Shown piece after piece: positions 18,015 to 26,610 of a DNA stretch of 64,000 nucleotides. The DNA lies in assembly GCF_040049215.1 (NCBI RefSeq), contig NZ_JBDZDN010000001.1, positions 62,001-126,000 of the forward strand. Direction: 5' to 3'. Within the stretch, counting starts at the first letter, position 1; the number at the start of each line of letters is the position of its first letter. Below the pieces are notes generated by a model, which was not told the origin of the DNA, made no database searches, and saw nothing but the letters and a program-made list of their open reading frames with translations. Origin of the DNA: Mesorhizobium_K sp040049215. GTDB lineage: Bacteria; Pseudomonadota; Alphaproteobacteria; Rhizobiales; Rhizobiaceae. The translations under genes and the position numbers were made by a program.

Positions 18015-20483
18015 TCATACGGCCACGTTCCAGATTTCATTCGCATACTGGCGGATGGTCCGGTCGGAGGAGAACCAACCCATCCGCGCAACATTGCGGA
18101 TGGCGCGCGCGTACCAGTCGGGACTGTTGCGCCAGACCTGCTCGACCTCGCGCTGGGTCTCGGCGTAAGCGTCGAAATCGGCGGCGACCATGAACCAGTC
18201 GTGTTGGTAGAGGCCATCCAGAAGCTCGCGGTAGCGCTGCGGATCATCTGGCGAGAAGACGCCCGACGAGATCGCGGCCAGGGCCTGCGACAGTTCCGGC
18301 GAGCCTTCGATCACGCTGCGCGGTTCGTAGCCGTTGGCGCGCCGCTCGTCGACCTGTTCGGCCGTCAGCCCGAAGATGAAGATATTGTCGTCGCCGACAT
18401 GTTCCTTGATCTCGACATTGGCGCCGTCGAGCGTACCGATGGTGAGCGCACCGTTCAGCGCGAACTTCATGTTGCCGGTGCCGGATGCCTCCATGCCGGC
18501 GGTCGATATCTGCTCGGAGAGGTCCGCCGCCGGCATCATGATCTCGGCCAGGCTGACATTGTAGTTCGGCATGAACACGACCTTGAGCAGGCCCCGGACC
18601 GCCGGATCGCGGTTGATCACTTTCGCCACGTCGTTGGCGAGCTTGATGATCAGTTTGGCGTTGTGATAGCTCGGCGCCGCCTTGCCGCCGAAAAACTTCA
18701 CGCGGGGCATCCAGTCGCGTTCGGGGTGCGAACGGATCTGGTCGTAGAGCGCCACCGCTTCGATGATGTTCAGGAGCTGGCGTTTGTATTCGTGGATGCG
18801 CTTGATCTGGATGTCGAACAGCGCCGAAGGATCGAGCTTCACGCCGAGGCGCGCGGCCACGTAGTTGGCGAGCCGCTCCTTGTTGAAGCGCTTCACGGTG
18901 GCGAATTTTTCGCGGAAGGCCGCGTCCTCGGCGAACTTCTCGAGCTTCTTCAGTTCGGTGACGTCGTCGAGGAACTTGTCGCCGATCGCCTCGCGAGCCA
19001 AGCCCGTCAGGCCAGGATTGCTCTGGAACAGCCAGCGGCGCGGCGTAATGCCGTTCGTCTTGTTGTTGATCCGGTCGGGATAGAGCTTGTGAAGGTCCGC
19101 AAACACGGTCTCCTTCATCAGGTTCGTATGAAGCGCCGAGACGCCGTTGACGGAATGGGAGCCGGCAAAAGCAAGGTTGCCCATGCGCACGCGCCGTTCG
19201 CCGCCCTCCTGGATCAGCGATATCCGGCTGATCTGCGCGTCATTGAAGTTGCCGGCCGAACGCGCCTGCAGCAGGACTTCGGCGTTGATCGCATAGATGA
19301 TCTGCATGTGACGCGGCAGCAGGCGCTCGAACAGCGGCACCGGCCAGCTTTCCAGCGCCTCGGGCAGCAGCGTGTGGTTGGTGTAGGCGAAAGTCCGCTT
19401 GGTTGCGTCCCAGGCCTTGTCGAAGTCGACGCCGTGGATGTCCATGAAGAGCCGCATCAGTTCGGCGACCGCAATGGCCGGATGCGTGTCGTTGAGATGG
19501 ATCGCGGCCTGGTCCGGCAGCGACAGCAGGTCGCCGAACTGGCTGAGATGGCGCTGCACGATGTCCTGCAGCGACGCCGTCGAGAAGAAATACTCCTGCC
19601 TCAGGCGCAGTTCCTGCCCCGCCGGCGTGGCGTCCGCCGGATAAAGCACCCTCGAAAGGGCCTCTGCCTTGTTGCTCTCGCGCAGCGCTCCGATGTGGTC
19701 GCCGGCGTTGAACGCATCGAGCAGGATCGGGTCGATCGCCATAGACGACCACAGCCGCAGCGTGTTCACCCGACTGCCGCGCCAGCCCACCACGGGCGTG
19801 TCGTAGGCGACCGCCAGGACACGCTCGACCGGCTTCCACACGTGCCGTTCGAGCCTGCCGTCCTTTGAGGTGACGGATTCGACATGGCCCCCGAAACCGA
19901 CCTCGAAGGAGCGCTCGCGGCGCTCGAACTCCCATGGGTTGCCATGGTCGAGCCAGTTCTCGGGAAGCTCGACCTGCCAGCCGTCCGATATCTCCTGGCG
20001 GAACATCCCGTTCGCATAGCGGATGCCGTAGCCATGCGCCGGAATGCCGACGGTCGCCATCGATTCCATGAAGCAGGCAGCGAGGCGGCCGAGACCGCCA
20101 TTGCCGAGAGCGGCGTCCGGCTCCAATCCTGCGACCACGTCCAGTTCAACGCCGAGCGACCTCAAGGCGATGCGCATATCTTCCAACAGACCCAGGTTGG
20201 AGAACGCGTCGCGCATCAATCGCCCGATGAGAAACTCGAGCGACAGGTAATAAACGCGCTTTTCCTTTTGGTCGTACGCTTCCTTGGTGGAACTTATCCA
20301 CTCGTCGATGATGCGGTCGCGCACCACCTTGATCGACGCCGTCAGCCAATCGTACGGCGTCGCCACCGTCGTATCCTTGCCGACCCTGTATTTCAGGGCC
20401 CTCAGAATCTCGGCGGCTAGCGTTTCGGGATCGGATGACGCCCGTATCGGCTGTGGGAGTCTGTGTGTCGTTGCGCGCGTCAT
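18015..20483 (-). CDS. glgP: Glycogen/maltodextrin phosphorylase
   Basis: An 822-residue GT35 phosphorylase releasing glucose-1-P from glycogen ends. The PLP-binding region EASGTGNMKFALNG, whose Lys forms the Schiff base, and the preceding AEIMMPAADLSEQISTAG block are present near residue 650. N-terminal YDWLTASIKVVRDRIIDEW and YYLSLEFLIGR match the family. The ATG at 20483 has GAGG about 8 bases upstream. It is the first gene of the glg operon; the 131-base gap to frcA is the likely place of the operon promoter. Confidence 0.96.
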   Translation of the reverse strand: MTRATTHRLPQPIRASSDPETLAAEILRALKYRVGKDTTVATPYDWLTASIKVVRDRIIDEWISSTKEAYDQKEKRVYYLSLEFLIGRLMRDAFSNLGLLEDMRIALRSLGVELDVVAGLEPDAALGNGGLGRLAACFMESMATVGIPAHGYGIRYANGMFRQEISDGWQVELPENWLDHGNPWEFERRERSFEVGFGGHVESVTSKDGRLERHVWKPVERVLAVAYDTPVVGWRGSRVNTLRLWSSMAIDPILLDAFNAGDHIGALRESNKAEALSRVLYPADATPAGQELRLRQEYFFSTASLQDIVQRHLSQFGDLLSLPDQAAIHLNDTHPAIAVAELMRLFMDIHGVDFDKAWDATKRTFAYTNHTLLPEALESWPVPLFERLLPRHMQIIYAINAEVLLQARSAGNFNDAQISRISLIQEGGERRVRMGNLAFAGSHSVNGVSALHTNLMKETVFADLHKLYPDRINNKTNGITPRRWLFQSNPGLTGLAREAIGDKFLDDVTELKKLEKFAEDAAFREKFATVKRFNKERLANYVAARLGVKLDPSALFDIQIKRIHEYKRQLLNIIEAVALYDQIRSHPERDWMPRVKFFGGKAAPSYHNAKLIIKLANDVAKVINRDPAVRGLLKVVFMPNYNVSLAEIMMPAADLSEQISTAGMEASGTGNMKFALNGALTIGTLDGANVEIKEHVGDDNIFIFGLTAEQVDERRANGYEPRSVIEGSPELSQALAAISSGVFSPDDPQRYRELLDGLYQHDWFMVAADFDAYAETQREVEQVWRNSPDWYARAIRNVARMGWFSSDRTIRQYANEIWNVAV

Positions 20484-20614
20484 GTCGCCTCAAAAGCTTT
20501 GCTGCCTCCCGCAAAGCGGCAGGGCCGAACATCCTCCCGCTGCAATGCTAACGATTTCCGGGACTTTCTCAATCGACCACGGAAGGCTTGATCAAATTTC
20601 TTCGCAGCGCTTCG

Positions 20615-21391
20615 TCACGCCGCCGCCGCGAGTTCAGGCGGCTGCTTGGCGCCCGTCATGAAGGCCACCGCGTCCGACATCGTGTATTCCTTCGGATTGA
20701 TGACCACTAGGCGCCGCCCGAGGCGATGTATGTGAATACGGTCGGCGACCTCGAAAACATGCGGCATGTTGTGCGAAATCAATACGATAGGCAGGCCGCG
20801 CTTCTTCACGTCGAGGATGAGTTCCAGGACGCGCCGCGACTCCTTGACGCCAAGCGCCGCGGTCGGTTCGTCCATGATCACAACCTTCGAGCCGAACGCC
20901 GCCGCCCGCGCCACGGCGACGCCCTGGCGCTGGCCGCCGGACAGCGTTTCCACCGCTTGGCCGATATTCTGGATGGTCATCAGGCCGAGTTCGGTCAGCT
21001 TTTCGCGAGCCCGCTTTTCCATTGCCGGGCGGTCGAGCATGCGCATCCACTTGCCGACAAAGCCCGGTTTGCGGATTTCCCGGCCCAGAAACATGTTGTC
21101 GGCGATCGACAGCGCCGGCGACAAAGCGAGGTTCTGGTACACCGTCTCGATGCCGGCGTTGCGAGCCTCGATCGGCGACTTGAAGTTCACCGTCTTTCCG
21201 TCGAGCCTTATCTCTCCCTCGTCGGGCGTAACGGCACCGGATATCGCCTTGATAAGCGACGACTTTCCCGCGCCGTTGTCGCCGATCACCGCCAGGATTT
21301 CGCCCGGATAGAGGTCGAAATCCGCGCTGTTGAGGGCGGTGACCCGTCCGTAGCGTTTCACGAGTCCGCGCGTCTGGAGGATAGGTTCCAT
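20615..21391 (-). CDS. frcA: Fructose ABC transporter ATP-binding protein
   Basis: A single-domain ABC ATPase of 258 residues with Walker A GDNGAGKSS, signature LSGGQRQGVAVARA and Walker B VVIMDEPTAALG. The single nucleotide-binding domain separates it from the double-domain RbsA/XylG/AraG ATPases and matches FrcA of Sinorhizobium. The start ATG at 21391 shares one base with the frcC stop; reading frames further upstream lie inside frcC. It powers high-affinity fructose uptake in the cytoplasmic face of the complex. Relatives also accept mannose and ribose. Confidence 0.88.
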   Translation of the reverse strand: MEPILQTRGLVKRYGRVTALNSADFDLYPGEILAVIGDNGAGKSSLIKAISGAVTPDEGEIRLDGKTVNFKSPIEARNAGIETVYQNLALSPALSIADNMFLGREIRKPGFVGKWMRMLDRPAMEKRAREKLTELGLMTIQNIGQAVETLSGGQRQGVAVARAAAFGSKVVIMDEPTAALGVKESRRVLELILDVKKRGLPIVLISHNMPHVFEVADRIHIHRLGRRLVVINPKEYTMSDAVAFMTGAKQPPELAAAA

Positions 21392-22473
21392 CAGCCTGCA
21401 ACCCTTCTGATCCACTGATCGATCGCGACGGCGACGATAATCAACGCGCCGATGAGAAGATAGGTCCACTGAGGATCGGTCCCGATAAGCCTGAGGCCGA
21501 GCGAGAAAACTCCCACAATCAGCGCACCGAAGATCATGCCGAGGATCGAGCCGCGCCCGCCGAACAGCGAGATGCCGCCTATCACCACGGCGGTGATCGA
21601 CTCGATGTTGGCGAATTGCCCCGATGTGGGCGACACCGAGCCGAGCCGGCCGATCAGAACCCACCCGGCCAGCGCGCATACGAGGCCCGAGATTACGTAG
21701 ACCTGAATGAGCATCCGCGTCACCGGGACGCCGGAAAGATCGGCTGCTTCCGGGTCGTCGCCGACCGCATAGACATGGCGTCCCCATGCCGTGTGGTTCA
21801 GGACATACCAGAGGAACAGAACGAGCAGGAGCATCACGATCACGCCATAGGTGAAGACCGCTCCGCCAATGCGGAAGGTCGCACCGAACAGCTTGAGCAG
21901 GGGAGCCTGCGCGTCGATGTCCTGGGAACGGATGGTCTCATTGGCCGAGTAGAGAAAATTCGCGGCGAGAATAATCTGCCAGGTGCCGAGCGTGACAATG
22001 AACGGCGGCAGTTTCATCCGCGCGATGAGCACGCCATTCAGGTAGCCGCATGCCGCCCCGACGCCAAAACCGCACAGGATCGAGAGCGGAGCCGGCAAGC
22101 CGTAGCGGAACGTAAACTGGCCCATCACCACCGATGACAGAACCATGATCGCGCCAACCGAAAGATCGATGCCGGCGGTAAGAATCACCATCGTCTGCGC
22201 CGCGCCAATAATGCCGGTGATCGCTACCTGCTGCAGGATCAGCGTCATCGTGAAGGCGGAGAAGAACTTGCCGCCCAGGATGAGGCCGAAAAAGACCAGG
22301 GAAATAAGGAGCACAATCAGCGGGACGGCCGCCGGGTTCTTGTGGAGGAAGTGCTGAACCTTTTCGAGGGGCGACCTGCTGTGCGTATCGAAACTGGCCA
22401 CCGAAGCGTCGCTGCCCGAGAGAACCTTCTCGAACTCCTGCGGCCGCCTGGCGTCTGCCGAAGCGTCGGTCAT
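21391..22473 (-). CDS. frcC: Fructose ABC transporter permease
   Basis: A 360-residue BPD_transp_2 permease. After a charged N-terminal 40 residues come about ten hydrophobic segments, including PAAVPLIVLLISLVFFGLIL and the family-typical TAGIDLSVGAIMVLSSVV and GGISLFGGRGSILGMIFGAL. It forms the membrane channel for the FrcB-delivered sugar. It lies 93 bases after frcB and touches frcA by one base, so frcBCA is one operon. Confidence 0.9.
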   Translation of the reverse strand: MTDASADARRPQEFEKVLSGSDASVASFDTHSRSPLEKVQHFLHKNPAAVPLIVLLISLVFFGLILGGKFFSAFTMTLILQQVAITGIIGAAQTMVILTAGIDLSVGAIMVLSSVVMGQFTFRYGLPAPLSILCGFGVGAACGYLNGVLIARMKLPPFIVTLGTWQIILAANFLYSANETIRSQDIDAQAPLLKLFGATFRIGGAVFTYGVIVMLLLVLFLWYVLNHTAWGRHVYAVGDDPEAADLSGVPVTRMLIQVYVISGLVCALAGWVLIGRLGSVSPTSGQFANIESITAVVIGGISLFGGRGSILGMIFGALIVGVFSLGLRLIGTDPQWTYLLIGALIIVAVAIDQWIRRVAG

Positions 22474-22566
22474 GTCATTTCCTCCCGCGGGATCTATGCC
22501 CCGTCACGCGGAGGGCGGTCGGTGCCGCCCTCCGCCAAAGAACAGTCTGCCTGAATTTGGGGCAAA

Positions 22567-23601
22567 TCAACCCCAGCAGAGTTCCAGGCCCTTCTTGGTA
22601 TCGATCGACTCGACGCCCGCGGCCGGCTTGTCCGTGATCAGCGTCGCGCCGGTGTCGAAGAAGGCCTTGCCTTCGGTGGCGGCGGGCTTCTCGCCGGTGT
22701 CGGCGAACTTCTTGATCGCCTCGATTCCCATCGCGGCCATCAGCAGCGGATACTGCTGCGAGGTCGCGCCGATGACGCCTTCAGCGACGTTCTTGACGCC
22801 CGGGCAACCGCCATCGACCGACACGATCAGGACATTGCCTTCCATGCCGACCGCCTTCAGCGCCTCGTATGCGCCTGCGGCGGCGGGCTCGTTGATCGTA
22901 TAGACGACGTTGATGCCGGGATCCTTCTGGAGGCAGTTCTCCATCGCCTTGCGGCCGCCCTCCTCGTTGCCGTTCGTGACGTCATGGCAGACGTTGCGCG
23001 GATCGTCCTCGTCGCCGATCTTGTTGACGTCCTTGGTGTCGATGCCGAAGCCCGTCATGAAGCCCTGGTCGCGGAGCACGTCGACCGTCGGCTGGCTGGG
23101 GTTCAGGTCCATGTAGGCGATCTTGGCGTCCTTCGCAGCGTCGCCGAGCGTCGCCTTGGCCCAGGCGCCGATCAGTTCGCCTGCCTTGAAGTTGTCGGTG
23201 GCGAAAGTCGAATCGGCGGCATCGATCGGCTCGAGCGGAGTGTCGAGCGCGATGACCAGGATACCGGCGTCGCGCGCTTTCTTCACTGAGTCCACAATAG
23301 CTTTGGAGTCCGATGGCACCAGCAGGATGCCCTTGGCGCCGTCCGCGATGCACGACTCGATCGCCGCGACCTGGCTTTCATTGTCGCCGTCAATCTTGCC
23401 TGCGTAGGCTTTCAAATTCACGCCGAGTTCAGTCGCCTTGGCCGTCGCGCCTTCCTTCATCTTGACGAAGAAGGGGTTGGTGTCGGTCTTGGTGATGAGG
23501 CATGCGCCGACATCGGCGGCGGATGCGGCCGACGAAAAGGCCATCAAAGCGGCAGCCGCCGCTCCGAATACGGTCGATTTCAACAGTGCAGTCTTGGTCA
23601 C
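22567..23601 (-). CDS. frcB: Fructose ABC transporter periplasmic sugar-binding protein
   Basis: A 344-residue Peripla_BP_4 protein with a signal peptide (residues 1-28, ending AASAAD). Characteristic pentose/hexose-binding segments are LITKTDTNPFFVKMKEGA, SDSKAIVDSVKKARDAGI, ALDTPL and NEPAAAGAYEAL. The start is a GTG at 23601, set by a GGGAGGA on the minus strand at 23612-23606 with ideal spacing; an open frame upstream is not needed. It is first of frcBCA and divergent from the regulator, with an AT-rich palindrome about 110 bases upstream. Confidence 0.91.
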   Translation of the reverse strand: MTKTALLKSTVFGAAAAALMAFSSAASAADVGACLITKTDTNPFFVKMKEGATAKATELGVNLKAYAGKIDGDNESQVAAIESCIADGAKGILLVPSDSKAIVDSVKKARDAGILVIALDTPLEPIDAADSTFATDNFKAGELIGAWAKATLGDAAKDAKIAYMDLNPSQPTVDVLRDQGFMTGFGIDTKDVNKIGDEDDPRNVCHDVTNGNEEGGRKAMENCLQKDPGINVVYTINEPAAAGAYEALKAVGMEGNVLIVSVDGGCPGVKNVAEGVIGATSQQYPLLMAAMGIEAIKKFADTGEKPAATEGKAFFDTGATLITDKPAAGVESIDTKKGLELCWG

Positions 23602-23605
23602 GGTA

Positions 23606-23612
23606 TCCTCCC
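23606..23612 (-). promoter_or_regulatory. Ribosome-binding site of frcB (fixes a GTG start)
   Basis: GGGAGGA on the minus strand, 4 bases before the GTG at 23601-23599. It decides the start of the binding-protein gene. Confidence 0.75.
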
Positions 23613-23713
23613 GGGTTTGAAACTCTTTGCCGGCCGGCAAGCGCCGCCGCGGACATCCACAACTTTCCCTGTCGGATGCCTCGCCATCACGAAACATCAA
23701 TCACGATGCCGAG

Positions 23714-23744
23714 TCAATAAATAAATCACTCTTATTTATTATTG
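23714..23744. promoter_or_regulatory. AT-rich palindrome in the frcB-frcR divergent region: candidate ROK-regulator operator
   Basis: TCAATAAATAA at the left end and its near reverse complement TTATTTATTATTGA at the right end flank an ATCACTC-type centre. The 31-base element contains very few G or C in a region otherwise above 60 percent GC. ROK repressors (NagC, Mlc, XylR) recognise AT-rich inverted repeats of the TTATTT/AAATAA kind, and the adjacent gene encodes a ROK regulator. Position between both start codons would allow control of frcBCA and of the frcR-kinase arm. Binding is inferred, not shown. Confidence 0.6.
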
Positions 23745-23797
23745 ACGAGAGAGTGCGGAGTCCGCATGCTGCGGTTTGAACGACGGGAGGAATGGGC

Positions 23798-25027
23798 GTG
23801 GAGAACAGCCCCACGAGGCACGGTTCGTCCGACGCTGCGAACGCCGCTCTCCATCACCGCGGCACGAACCAGAGCGGGATGCGCGACCAGAACGAGCGTC
23901 TGGTGCTCTCGCTCGTCCGGCAGAACGGCAGCCTTGCCAAGACCGAGATTGCGCGCATGACGCGGCTTTCGGCTCAGACTGTCTCCGTCATCATGCGCGA
24001 ACTCGAAGACGAGGGTCTGCTGCTGCGCCAGCCGCCGATGCGCGGCAAGGTCGGGCAGCCGTCCATTCCGATGTCGCTCAATCCCGACGGTGCCTATTTC
24101 ATCGGCCTCAAGATCGGCCGCCGCAGCGCCGAGCTGGTGCTCATCGACTTTCTCGGCCATGTCCGTGCCATGCTGCAGAACTCATACCGTTATCCGGCTC
24201 CGCGCGAGATCCTCGACTTCGTCAATTCCGGCATCAAGCGCCTCCGCGCGGGCCTGAACGCCACCCAGGACAAGCGGATCGCCGGCCTGGGGATAGCGAT
24301 GCCGTTCGAGCTCTGGAACTGGGCCGACACAGCGGGCGCGCCGCGCGAGATCATGGACCAGTGGCGGCATCGTGACATCCGCGCCGATATCCAGGCGCTG
24401 TGCAGCTTCCCGGTGTATCTCCAGAACGACGCCACCGCCGCCTGTGGCGCCGAGCTGGTTTTCGGCCAGACCGGCAATCTGCGCGACTTCATCTATTTCT
24501 ACATCGGCGCCTTCGCGGGTGGCGGCATCGTGCTCAACGGCCGGCTCTACAGCGGCCCGACCGGCAACGCCGGCGCGCTCGGGTCGATGCCGGTTCCCGG
24601 CGCCGACGGGCGTCCCACCCAGTTGATCGACGTTGCCTCGCTGGCGATACTGGAAAGAGCGCTCAACGCGCGCGGCATTGACGCTTCCTATCTCTGGACG
24701 TCACCCGACAAGTGGACGGACGACGGGCCGGAATTCGACGCATGGTTCGCCTCGGCAGGCGCTGCGCTTGCCTATGCCATCGTCGCTGCAGCCTCGGTCA
24801 TCGACTTCGAGGCAGCGGTGATCGACGGCTGGATGCCTGCATTCGCGCGCCAGCGGCTCGTCGACGCCGCGCGGGCGTCGATCGCCAGGATCGATATCGA
24901 GGGCCTGCGGATACCTTCGGTGCGCGAAGGTACCGTCGGCATCCATGCGCGCGCGCTTGGCGGGGCCAGCCTTCCCCTGTCGGAACGATTCCTGGTCAGT
25001 GCGGCGGCAGCGCCGAGAGGGCTGTGA
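23798..25027 (+). CDS. frcR: ROK-family transcriptional regulator of fructose uptake (FrcR-like)
   Basis: About 409 residues. An N-terminal winged helix-turn-helix (LAKTEIARMTRLSAQTVSVIMRELEDEGLLL, about 45-75) is followed by a ROK sugar-binding domain. The usual ROK zinc site is not conserved: where the family has AGExGH this protein has GNAGALGSMP, and no CxCGxxGC cluster follows. Two starts are possible: ATG at 23792, only 1 base after GGGAGG (23785-23790), or GTG at 23798, which has normal 7-base spacing and is chosen. It is divergent from frcBCA and upstream of a mutarotase and a PfkB kinase, so it probably represses both arms until the sugar binds. Confidence 0.85.
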   Translation: MENSPTRHGSSDAANAALHHRGTNQSGMRDQNERLVLSLVRQNGSLAKTEIARMTRLSAQTVSVIMRELEDEGLLLRQPPMRGKVGQPSIPMSLNPDGAYFIGLKIGRRSAELVLIDFLGHVRAMLQNSYRYPAPREILDFVNSGIKRLRAGLNATQDKRIAGLGIAMPFELWNWADTAGAPREIMDQWRHRDIRADIQALCSFPVYLQNDATAACGAELVFGQTGNLRDFIYFYIGAFAGGGIVLNGRLYSGPTGNAGALGSMPVPGADGRPTQLIDVASLAILERALNARGIDASYLWTSPDKWTDDGPEFDAWFASAGAALAYAIVAAASVIDFEAAVIDGWMPAFARQRLVDAARASIARIDIEGLRIPSVREGTVGIHARALGGASLPLSERFLVSAAAAPRGL

Positions 25028-25028
25028 C

Positions 25029-25469
25029 ATGTTGATCGGCATACCGGCTTTGCTTGGACCAGACTTTCTGGCGACATTGCGGGCAATGGGGCATGGTGAC
25101 GAGCTGGCCATCGTCGACGGAAACTATCCCGCCGACGAGCACGGACGGCGCGTCATTCGCGCGGACGGCCACGGCCTCGTCGCAGTCATCGACGCCGTCC
25201 TCACCGTCCTTCCGGTTGACGATTCCGTGCCGCAGGCGCTGTTTTGCGCATCGGTGAAGGGGGATCCGTCGATCCTCGATCCGGTCCATCACGAGATCAT
25301 TGCGGTTTGCGCGCGTCATGCACCGGGCAAGGCTGTCACCCCCCTCCCCGGCGACGCGTTCTACGGGCGCGTAAAATCGGCCTACGCTGTGGTTGCAACG
25401 AGCGAGCCGCGCCTGTACGGCAATTTCATCGTCCGAAAGGGCGTCATCTACCCGAGGGAGCACGCCTAA
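25029..25469 (+). CDS. RbsD/FucU-family sugar mutarotase
   Basis: A 146-residue member of the RbsD/FucU fold, which interconverts sugar anomers or pyranose/furanose forms. The MGHGDELAIVDGNYPA segment (residues 20-35) holds the family's conserved His and Asp; the C-terminal part has YAVVATSEPRLYGNFIVRKGVI, as in FucU. The start ATG at 25029 is one base after the frcR stop; upstream in-frame codons overlap frcR and are rejected. Between the regulator and a fructokinase it probably supplies the anomer preferred by the kinase. Confidence 0.85.
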   Translation: MLIGIPALLGPDFLATLRAMGHGDELAIVDGNYPADEHGRRVIRADGHGLVAVIDAVLTVLPVDDSVPQALFCASVKGDPSILDPVHHEIIAVCARHAPGKAVTPLPGDAFYGRVKSAYAVVATSEPRLYGNFIVRKGVIYPREHA

Positions 25470-26393
25470 ATGATCATCTGCTGCGGCGAGGCGCTGATCG
25501 ACATGCTGCCGCGCAGATCGACCCTCAACGAGCCGGCCTTCGCGCCCTATTCGGGCGGCGCCGTGTTCAACACCGCGATCGCGCTCGGCAGGCTCGGCGT
25601 GCCGGTTGAGTTCTTCTCGGGTCTGTCAACGGATCTGTTCGGCGAACAGTTGCGCACCACGCTCGCCGAGAGCAACGTCGGATCGCGTTACGCGCATCTT
25701 TCGAGCCGGCCGACGACGCTTGCCTTCGTACGTCTCGTCGACGGGCATGCGAGCTATGTCTTTTACGACGAGGGAACCGCCGGTCGCATGCTTTCCACGG
25801 CAGACCTTCCCGTCTTCGGGGGCAATGTCGATGCTTTGCTGTTCGGCGCGATCAGCCTCATCCCCGAGCCCTGCGGCTCCGCCTACGAGGCACTGATGCA
25901 GCGCGAGGCGCAAAACCGCGTCACCATGCTCGACCCCAACATCCGGCCGGCCTTCATTCCCGACCGTGAAAAACATCTCGCCCGCATACAGCGCATGATC
26001 GCCATGGCCGACATTCTCAAGCTGTCGGACGAGGACCTCGGCTGGTTCGGCGCGACCGGCGCTCCGGAAGATGCGATCACCCAATGGCTCGAACTGGGTC
26101 CCAAGCTTGTCGTCATGACACGCGGCAGCCAGGGCGCCGTCGGCTATACGAAAAGCCACAGGGTGACGGTCACGCCCAATCCGGTGCAGGTGGTCGACAC
26201 GGTCGGGGCCGGCGATACGTTCAACGCCGGAATCCTGGCATCGCTGCATGAGCAGGGCGCCCTGTCGAAAACCCGTATCGCAAGCCTGTCGGAGACGGAA
26301 ATCCGCGACGCCCTGACGCTCGGCGCTGCGGCCGCGGCCGTCACCGTCTCGCGCGCGGGCGCAAACCCACCATGGCGGCGGGAGCTCGTCTGA
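25470..26393 (+). CDS. frcK: PfkB-family fructokinase
   Basis: A 307-residue ribokinase-fold kinase. PFKB signature 1 region is GGAVFNTAIALGRLG (about 30-44); signature 2, DTVGAGDTFNAGIL (around 246-259), holds the catalytic Asp of the GAGD anion hole. It starts directly after the mutarotase stop (no gap), so it is co-translated. Context with frcBCA and frcR points to phosphorylation of imported fructose to fructose-6-P. Other ketose or 2-keto-gluconate substrates are possible for the family. Confidence 0.88.
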   Translation: MIICCGEALIDMLPRRSTLNEPAFAPYSGGAVFNTAIALGRLGVPVEFFSGLSTDLFGEQLRTTLAESNVGSRYAHLSSRPTTLAFVRLVDGHASYVFYDEGTAGRMLSTADLPVFGGNVDALLFGAISLIPEPCGSAYEALMQREAQNRVTMLDPNIRPAFIPDREKHLARIQRMIAMADILKLSDEDLGWFGATGAPEDAITQWLELGPKLVVMTRGSQGAVGYTKSHRVTVTPNPVQVVDTVGAGDTFNAGILASLHEQGALSKTRIASLSETEIRDALTLGAAAAAVTVSRAGANPPWRRELV

Positions 26394-26610
26394 AGACCTC
26401 TTGGCCGGCCGAAAATACGATCACTTTATGTTTCGGAAGATTCGCCTGCCCGCATTCTGAGCTTTGAAAGCCTGCCGATCCGCCATTTCCGGTGCTGCGG
26501 TGCGGTAACGCACCGGGCTTGGCACGCAAACTATCCAGGCGTCAGGCTGCTTTTTCGCCAAAATCTTGTCTGCTATCAGCGGCTTATATCTGGGCAACGA
26601 CGAGACGGGC

